Shown here: positions 59,165 through 64,000 of the stretch, one piece after another
How positions within the stretch are numbered: position 1 is the first letter of the stretch
Layout of the letters: each line of letters opens with the position of its first letter
NCBI RefSeq assembly: GCF_001428365.1
Contig: NZ_LMSH01000004.1
Location: forward strand, 124,001 to 188,000
Origin: Arthrobacter sp. Soil763
GTDB taxonomy: Bacteria > Actinomycetota > Actinomycetes > Actinomycetales > Micrococcaceae
DNA length: 64,000 nucleotides
Direction of reading: 5' to 3'
Notes under the pieces: model-generated
The model's input: the letters and a program-made list of their open reading frames with translations, nothing else
Databases searched by the model: none
What the model was told of the DNA's origin: nothing
Made by a program: the position numbers and the translations under genes

Positions 59165-59647
59165 ATGAAAATGGGTCGAGGGGTCGAGTGGGCACTGCAC
59201 GCCTGCGTCAACATGTCCTGGACGCCGGCCGGGGAGGCCGTCAACAGCGCCCGGCTGGCGGCGTTCTACCAGCTCCCCGCCGCCTACCTGAACAAGCAGC
59301 TCCAGGCCCTGGTCCGTGCCGGGATCCTCACCTCTGTCTCGGGACCCCGCGGCGGATTCCACCTGGCCCGGCGACCGGAGAGCATCAGCGTGCTGGATGT
59401 GGTGCTGGCACTGGAGGGGCAGGAACCGAACTTCCGCTGCGAAGCCATCCTGGGCGATGTCCCGGACGCGGACCGGCAGGAGAACTTTGTCCGGACCTGC
59501 CTGATCTCCCAGACCATGCGCCAGGCGGAGCTGGCCTGGCGGCAGGCGCTGGCGCGCCAGACGATCGCCGGGGTCGCCGAATCCATGGAGCGGCGGTTCC
59601 CGGGGGACCGGGAGCGGGCCGTGACGCACCTGGCCGCCGGAGCCTAA
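59165..59647 (+). CDS. Rrf2-family transcriptional regulator
   Basis: 160 residues. The winged helix is plain: MGRGVEWALHACVNMSW at the start, SARLAAFYQLPAAYLNKQLQ as helix-turn-helix and GPRGGFHLARRPESISVLDV as wing and following helix. Three Cys are present (ACVN, FRCEA, RTCLI); the family's iron-sulfur sensors use three Cys in a loop close to the second and third here, but the spacing differs, so cluster binding is uncertain. Such regulators sense iron-sulfur state, NO or redox. It lies between the mutase (divergent) and the phosphorylase (convergent). Confidence 0.9.
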   Translation: MKMGRGVEWALHACVNMSWTPAGEAVNSARLAAFYQLPAAYLNKQLQALVRAGILTSVSGPRGGFHLARRPESISVLDVVLALEGQEPNFRCEAILGDVPDADRQENFVRTCLISQTMRQAELAWRQALARQTIAGVAESMERRFPGDRERAVTHLAAGA

Positions 59648-59669
59648 GCCGACGCGGGCCAACCCCGCC

Positions 59670-59714
59670 CAGCAGCCGGCCGCCCAGCAGCCGGCCGCCC
59701 AGCAGCCGACGGCC
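59670..59714 (+). repeat. tandem 15-bp repeat (three units)
   Basis: Three consecutive units of CAGCAGCCGGCCGCC, the last with one change, fill the gap between the convergent Rrf2 and phosphorylase genes. Confidence 0.7.
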
Positions 59715-59717
59715 GCC

Positions 59718-60536
59718 TCAGAGCTTGGCGATAATCTCCGCGAGCAGCTTCGAAATCCGCGGTCCCGCGGCCTGTCCGGCCTCGAGGACCTCTTCATGGC
59801 TCAGCGGCACCGGGCTGATGCCGGCGGCAAGGTTGGTCACGAGCGAAATGCCGAAGACCTCCATGCCCGCATGCCGGCCGGCGATGGCCTCCAGTGCGGT
59901 GGACATGCCCACCAGGGACGCGCCGATCCGCTTGGCGTACTGGACCTCGGCCGGGGTCTCGTAGTGCGGGCCGGTGAACTGGGCGTACACGCCCTCGTCC
60001 AGGCTCGGGTCCACCTCGCGGGCCAGGCCGCGGATCCGGGAGGAGTACAGGTCGGTGAGGTCCACGAAGGTGGCGCCTTCGAGCGGGGAGGCGGCGGTGA
60101 GGTTGATGTGGTCGCTGATCAGCACCGGGGTGCCGGGCGCCCAGGCCTCGTTCAGCCCGCCGCAGCCGTTGGTCAGGACCAGGGTTTTGCAGCTGGCGGC
60201 GGCCGCGGTGCGGACCCCGTGCACGACCGCGCGGACGCCCTTGCCCTCGTAGTAGTGCGTGCGCGCGCCCAGGACCAGGGCGCGCTTGCCCTCGCGGGTG
60301 AGGACCGAGCGGATGGTGCCGACGTGGCCCACCACGGAGGGGGAGGAGAAGCCCGGGACCTCGTCCGCGGAGAGGGTGGCGGTGGTTTCGCCGATCAGTT
60401 CAGCGGCGTCACCCCAGCCGGACCCGAGCACCAGCGCGACGTCGTGGCTGTCGACGCCGGTCTCTTCGGCAATGTAGTCGGCGGCGGCGCGGGCGGCGTC
60501 GAAGGGGTCCGTGTTCAGGAATTCTGTATTACTCAC
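59718..60536 (-). CDS. purine-nucleoside phosphorylase
   Basis: 272 residues, class I (trimeric) size. Motifs: VALVLGSGWGDAAELIG, PGFSSPSVVGHVGTIRSV, VLGARTHYYEGKGV, LVLTNGCGGLNEAWAPG, the purine-site TGPHYETPAEVQYA and VGMSTALEAIAGRHAGMEV. It splits purine (deoxy)nucleosides with phosphate to base plus (deoxy)ribose-1-phosphate. GTG 60536; TAGCTT ends 6 nt before it. With the mutase and deoC nearby it forms a nucleoside degradation set. Confidence 0.95.
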   Translation of the reverse strand: MSNTEFLNTDPFDAARAAADYIAEETGVDSHDVALVLGSGWGDAAELIGETTATLSADEVPGFSSPSVVGHVGTIRSVLTREGKRALVLGARTHYYEGKGVRAVVHGVRTAAAASCKTLVLTNGCGGLNEAWAPGTPVLISDHINLTAASPLEGATFVDLTDLYSSRIRGLAREVDPSLDEGVYAQFTGPHYETPAEVQYAKRIGASLVGMSTALEAIAGRHAGMEVFGISLVTNLAAGISPVPLSHEEVLEAGQAAGPRISKLLAEIIAKL

Positions 60537-60542
60537 TGGTAC

Positions 60543-60548
60543 AAGCTA
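60543..60548 (-). promoter_or_regulatory. -10 box (TAGCTT), leaderless phosphorylase gene
   Basis: TAGCTT on the minus strand ends 6 nt before GTG 60536. Confidence 0.5.
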
Positions 60549-60613
60549 CCCTGCCGGTCCCGCCCAGCCCAGCATGCTTTATTGGTGGCGCCGGTCCGGA
60601 TGATGGACAATGG

Positions 60614-62035
60614 ATGATTGTGACTACGCATCCCGATTTCAGTGCACCCCGGATCGCAATTCTCGGAGGAGGGCCCGGTGGCTACGAAGCCGCCATGGTT
60701 GCCGCCTCGCTGGGGGCGCAGGTCACCATTATTGAGCGCGCGGGTCTCGGCGGCTCCGCGGTGCTGACCGACGTCGTGCCGTCCAAGACCCTGATCGCGA
60801 CGGCGGACCTGATGACCCGCGTGGGCGAAGCCGGCGAGCTGGGCGTCAAGTTCGACCTCGACGGCGGCGACTGCACCCCGACGATGCGCGCGGACCTCAA
60901 GCACATCAACGACCGCCTGCTTGGCCTGGCCCGGCAGCAGTCCTCCGACATCCAGAAGGGCCTCGAAGGCCAGGGCGTCCGCATCCTGCTCGGCTCCGGC
61001 AGGATGCTGGACAACCACACCATCGAGGTCCTCACCGCCGAGGGCACCGAGACCATCGAGGCCGACGCCATCCTGCTGGCGGTCGGCGCCCACCCGCGCG
61101 AGCTGCCCACGGCCCGCCCGGACGGCGAACGCATCCTGAACTGGGCGCAGATCTACAACCTGGACGAGCTCCCCGAGGAATTGATCGTGGTGGGTTCCGG
61201 TGTCACCGGCGCCGAATTCGCCTCCGCGTACAACGGACTGGGCTCCAAGGTCACCCTGATTTCCTCCCGCGACCGGGTGCTGCCCGGCTCGGACACGGAC
61301 GCCGCCGAGGTGCTGGAGGGCGTCTTCGAACGCCGCGGCGTCACGGTGCTCTCCCGCGCCCGCGCCGAGACCGTCGAACGCACGGACGACGGCGTCGTGG
61401 TCACCCTCGGCGACGGCTCCAAGGTCACCGGCAGCCACTGCCTCGTGGCCGTGGGCTCCATCCCCAACACCGCCGGCATCGGGCTCGAGGAGGCCGGCGT
61501 TGCACTGACCGAGAGCGGCCACATCAAGGTCGACGGCGTCTCGCGCACCACCGCGCCGAACATCTACGCCGCGGGCGACTGCACCGGCGTGCTGGCCCTC
61601 GCCTCGGTCGCGGCCATGCAGGGACGCATTGCCATTGCGCACTTCCTGGGCGACAGCGTCACCCCGCTCAAGCTGCACCAGGTGGCCTCGAATATCTTCA
61701 CCTCCCCGGAAATCGCCAACGTCGGTGTCTCGGAGGCCGAGATCGACTCCGGCAAGTACCAGGGCGACGTCGTGAAGCTCTCGCTGCGCAGCAACGCCCG
61801 CGCCAAGATGCGCAACCACAAGGACGGCTTCATCAAGATTTTCGCGCGCAAGGGCTCCGGCACCGTGATCGGCGGGGTCGTCGTCGGCCCCAACGCCTCC
61901 GAGCTGATTTTCGCCATCTCCCTCGCCGTGACGCAGAAACTGCACGTCGACGACGTCGCCAGCACCTTCACCGTGTACCCGTCGCTTAGCGGCTCCATCT
62001 CCGAAGCGGCACGGCGGCTGCACGTCCACATGTAG
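60614..62035 (+). CDS. NAD(P)H-quinone dehydrogenase, LpdA-type flavoprotein
   Basis: 473 residues; ATG 60614 or GTG 60620. Fold of the pyridine-nucleotide-disulfide reductases: FAD site IAILGGGPGGYEAAMVAASL, NAD site LIVVGSGVTGAEFASAYNGL, second FAD site NIYAAGDCTGVLALASVA, and dimerisation domain with NVGVSEAEI and ATFTVYPSLSGS-like SITIS ending. The redox Cys pair (CxxxxC) expected after the FAD site is absent (GLGGSAVLTDVVPSKTL), as in M. tuberculosis LpdA (Rv3303c), a quinone reductase. The phosphorylase and mutase also neighbour lpdA there. Confidence 0.9.
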   Translation: MIVTTHPDFSAPRIAILGGGPGGYEAAMVAASLGAQVTIIERAGLGGSAVLTDVVPSKTLIATADLMTRVGEAGELGVKFDLDGGDCTPTMRADLKHINDRLLGLARQQSSDIQKGLEGQGVRILLGSGRMLDNHTIEVLTAEGTETIEADAILLAVGAHPRELPTARPDGERILNWAQIYNLDELPEELIVVGSGVTGAEFASAYNGLGSKVTLISSRDRVLPGSDTDAAEVLEGVFERRGVTVLSRARAETVERTDDGVVVTLGDGSKVTGSHCLVAVGSIPNTAGIGLEEAGVALTESGHIKVDGVSRTTAPNIYAAGDCTGVLALASVAAMQGRIAIAHFLGDSVTPLKLHQVASNIFTSPEIANVGVSEAEIDSGKYQGDVVKLSLRSNARAKMRNHKDGFIKIFARKGSGTVIGGVVVGPNASELIFAISLAVTQKLHVDDVASTFTVYPSLSGSISEAARRLHVHM

Positions 62036-62056
62036 CCAATAACGGAGGCAGTAGCC

Positions 62057-62782
62057 ATGCAGAGTCCCCGATTCCTGGTCGAGGCCGTTGAAAACGATCC
62101 CGTGCTGCCCTCGGGGTCGGAGGAACGCTTTGCCGGCTTCGGCGTGATGGGCGTTCCGTTCAGCTCCGGTTATGTTCTGGCCCTGCGGCACTTCGCTGCC
62201 TCCTCCGTCGGCCCCGGCTACACCTCGGTCTGGATCCGGGACCCCGGCGGCGTCTGGACGATGCACAGCACCGTTGCCCCCGCATCGTCCTGCCCGCGCT
62301 ACTTCGGCAGCGCCCTCGGGTCCGCCTCCACCGTCGGAATATCCATCCGCTGGCAGGACGGTTACTCCTTCAGCGTGGAAGTCGGGGACGGGTTGGACCT
62401 GGCCTGGGACGTGACGCTGGCCGCCACGCCGGTCACCCGGCTCATGTCGGCGGTGGCCGGATCGGTCCCGGAGCGGCTGTGGCGCAAGCGGATATTCCTG
62501 CGCGTTATGGGGGCGGTCGCCGGGCCTGTACTGGGTGCCGGGCACATCGGTCTGACAGGCAGGGTGCCCAACGGCCAGAGCTTCGGTGCCCGCCCGCGGC
62601 AGATGTGGTTTGTCCGCGGGAGCAAAGCACACTTGCGGGGGCACAGCCTGGGACAGGCCGCGGCGCTGCCGGCCCAGGACAGGCTGGGCGACTTCTGGAT
62701 TCCGCAGCGCGGGATCTTCATGATCGGCTCGTCGGTGTTCGAGCCCTTTGACCCGGCCACGCACCTCGGCGCGGAACACTGA
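62057..62782 (+). CDS. conserved protein of unknown function
   Basis: 241 residues, not recognised. ATG 62057 has a GGAGG ribosome binding site 9 nt upstream and lies 21 nt after the LpdA-type gene, so they are probably one transcript. No signal peptide or membrane helix is obvious. The sequence alternates short strand-like segments with many Trp/Tyr/Phe (GYTSVWIRDPGGVWTMH, ISIRWQDGYSFSVEVGD, RQMWFVRGSKAHLRG), which could be a beta-barrel such as the lipocalin-like AttH/CrtC fold; this is a guess. Confidence 0.8.
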   Translation: MQSPRFLVEAVENDPVLPSGSEERFAGFGVMGVPFSSGYVLALRHFAASSVGPGYTSVWIRDPGGVWTMHSTVAPASSCPRYFGSALGSASTVGISIRWQDGYSFSVEVGDGLDLAWDVTLAATPVTRLMSAVAGSVPERLWRKRIFLRVMGAVAGPVLGAGHIGLTGRVPNGQSFGARPRQMWFVRGSKAHLRGHSLGQAAALPAQDRLGDFWIPQRGIFMIGSSVFEPFDPATHLGAEH

Positions 62783-62834
62783 ACAACCCAAGGTGCTGAA
62801 CGCCGCAGGAAATTAGACTCCGCGGGGCGCGCGC

Positions 62835-62878
62835 GGATGCAGGGAAGCGGGAGCAGCTGCCGCCGGTTCCCTGCATCC
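62835..62878. terminator. hairpin between convergent genes
   Basis: A perfect 12-bp stem (62835-62846 with 62867-62878) with a GC-rich inner part lies between the unknown gene and the aldehyde dehydrogenase gene. It can stop transcription from both sides. Confidence 0.75.
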
Positions 62879-62899
62879 TCCCGTGAAAACGGCCGACGT

Positions 62900-64000
62900 T
62901 TAGAACGGGTACGGCGCGATGTCCGGGCGCATGGTGAGCCACTGGATTTCGGTGAACGACTCCATGTTGGCGTGGTGGCCGCCGATCCGGGAGCCGTTGC
63001 CCGAGTTCTTCACCCCGCCGAAGGGCGAGTTCGCCTCGTCCGAGACGGTCTGTTCGTTGATGTGGACCTTCCCGGAGTCCAGCCGGTCCGCGATGGACAT
63101 GGCCATGCCGACGTCGCCCAGGATGCCGATCGAGAGGCCGTACTCGTTGTCGTTCGCCAGCGCCACTGCTTCATCGAGGGTGGAGAACTTCATCACCGGC
63201 GCCACGGGGCCGAAGATTTCATCCTTCCAGGCCGGGCTGTCCTCGGCCAGGTCCACCAGCACCGTGGGCTGGTAGAAGCGGCCGTCGTGGGTGCCGCCGG
63301 CGGCCAGCCGGGCACCGGCCTGCACCGCGTCCTGGACGATCCCGTCCACCCGGTGCAGCTGACGCTCATCGATGACCGGGCCGAGCGCCACGGTCCCGCT
63401 CTTCGGATCGCCCACCGGCAGGTGGCCGGCCTTCTCGGCCAGGGCGGCGACGTAGTCATCGTAAATGTCCTCGTGCACGATGTGCCGGCCAGCCGCCATG
63501 CAGATCTGACCCTGGTGCATGAATGAGCCGAACGCTGCCGCGGAGGCCGCCTTGGCCAGATCGGCGCCGGGGAGGACGATCAGGGCGTTGTTGCCGCCGA
63601 GCTCCAGGTGGGCGCGTTTGAGCAGCCGGCCGGCGGTTTCGCCGATCTTCCGGCCGGCCGCCGTCGAACCCGTGAACGCGATCACCCGGACCTCGGGGGC
63701 CTCGACGACGGCGGCGCCGATGTCCGCGCCGCCCGGCAGCAGGGACAGCAGGCCCGCCGGGAGGCCGGCCTCCTCGAAGATCCGCATCACCGTGACCCCG
63801 CCGCAGACGGCGGTGCGCGGGTCCGGCTTGAGCAGCACGGCGTTGCCCAGGGCCAGGGCAGGGGCGACGGCACGGATCGAGAGGATCAGCGGGAAGTTGA
63901 ACGGCGCGATCACGGAGACGACGCCCACCGGCCGGCGGCGGGCGAAGGACCAGCGGTTCTCATTCGAGGTGAGCACGTCGCCGGCCGGGAGCGAGGGGAG
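62900..64000 (-). CDS. aldehyde dehydrogenase, benzaldehyde-dehydrogenase-like (5' cut)
   Basis: The frame stays open to the window edge, so the N-terminus lies outside; the GTG at 63976 is internal (the preceding codons read SLPAGD and join the family sequence). Visible motifs: GVVSVIAPFNFPLILSIRAV, AFTGSTAAGRKIGE, catalytic Glu in LELGGNNALIVLPGAD, catalytic Cys in HQGQICMAAGRHIVHE, DEIFGPVAPVMKF and NSPFGGVKNSGNGSRIGG. The pattern is that of benzaldehyde/vanillin dehydrogenases, which oxidise aromatic aldehydes with NAD(P). The exact substrate cannot be told. Confidence 0.85.
   Translation of the reverse strand, partial: LPSLPAGDVLTSNENRWSFARRRPVGVVSVIAPFNFPLILSIRAVAPALALGNAVLLKPDPRTAVCGGVTVMRIFEEAGLPAGLLSLLPGGADIGAAVVEAPEVRVIAFTGSTAAGRKIGETAGRLLKRAHLELGGNNALIVLPGADLAKAASAAAFGSFMHQGQICMAAGRHIVHEDIYDDYVAALAEKAGHLPVGDPKSGTVALGPVIDERQLHRVDGIVQDAVQAGARLAAGGTHDGRFYQPTVLVDLAEDSPAWKDEIFGPVAPVMKFSTLDEAVALANDNEYGLSIGILGDVGMAMSIADRLDSGKVHINEQTVSDEANSPFGGVKNSGNGSRIGGHHANMESFTEIQWLTMRPDIAPYPF

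Overview
The window is about 64 kb of very GC-rich, densely packed chromosomal DNA from a high-GC Gram-positive bacterium, most likely a member of the Micrococcaceae close to Arthrobacter/Pseudarthrobacter. The evidence is the gene content (RpfB-type resuscitation factor, DUF3499, DUF5719, SCO4848-type membrane protein, protein O-mannosyltransferase, tandem L,D-transpeptidases), the actinobacterial gene order, frequent GTG starts, and -10 boxes of the TANNNT type with poorly conserved -35 elements. I see no rRNA, prophage, insertion sequence or CRISPR array. The left edge cuts a DUF5719-type gene and the right edge cuts an aldehyde dehydrogenase gene.

Layout. 1-3.7 kb: DUF5719 end, zincin-like protein, DUF3499, Trm112-like protein, adenosylhomocysteinase. 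3.9-6.4 kb: two tandem L,D-transpeptidases. 6.4-10 kb: RDD protein divergent from a SpoIIM-family protein, then a DUF1461 (Lit-like) membrane protein. 10-16.4 kb: acyl-CoA synthetase, protein O-mannosyltransferase, rsmI, succinate-semialdehyde dehydrogenase. 16.4-21.4 kb: minus-strand operon moxR - DUF58 - transglutaminase (TgpA-like). 21.5-33.4 kb: tatD, rpfB, rsmA, ispE, a Uup-like ABC-F ATPase, a 90-bp intergenic direct repeat, a TetR regulator, tRNA-Gln, glmU, prs, rplY, pth. From recalled gene order, the pmt/rsmI/tatD/rpfB/rsmA/ispE/glmU/prs/rplY/pth/mfd set resembles the Mycobacterium tuberculosis Rv1002c-Rv1020 block, with insertions.

33.5-44.8 kb is the most unusual part. Four consecutive genes each encode a roughly 900-residue LuxR-family ATPase regulator (LAL/MalT-like): an N-terminal P-loop ATPase, a long helical middle and a C-terminal LuxR helix-turn-helix. 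They lie as two pairs. The non-coding stretch before each pair, and the 657-bp stretch after the fourth gene, share a repeated CTACTYG-type element that I propose as a common operator. The last stretch ends in a strong hairpin just before sufS-sufU and may hold a small regulated transcript or a sufS leader.

45.4-64 kb: sufS-sufU, VanZ-like, SCO4848-like and DUF2505 proteins, a DUF2867 oxidoreductase, mfd with a coupled membrane hydrolase, a small membrane protein, deoC, a flavoprotein, a phosphosugar mutase, a leaderless Rrf2 regulator with a near-consensus promoter, purine nucleoside phosphorylase, an LpdA-type quinone reductase, an unknown protein and the truncated aldehyde dehydrogenase. 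deoC, the mutase and the phosphorylase fit together as nucleoside salvage or catabolism.

A window-wide regularity: at least eleven genes have a TANNNT box ending 6-8 nt before the start codon and no clear Shine-Dalgarno, which suggests leaderless transcripts. All functional names are from sequence reading only; no database search was run.
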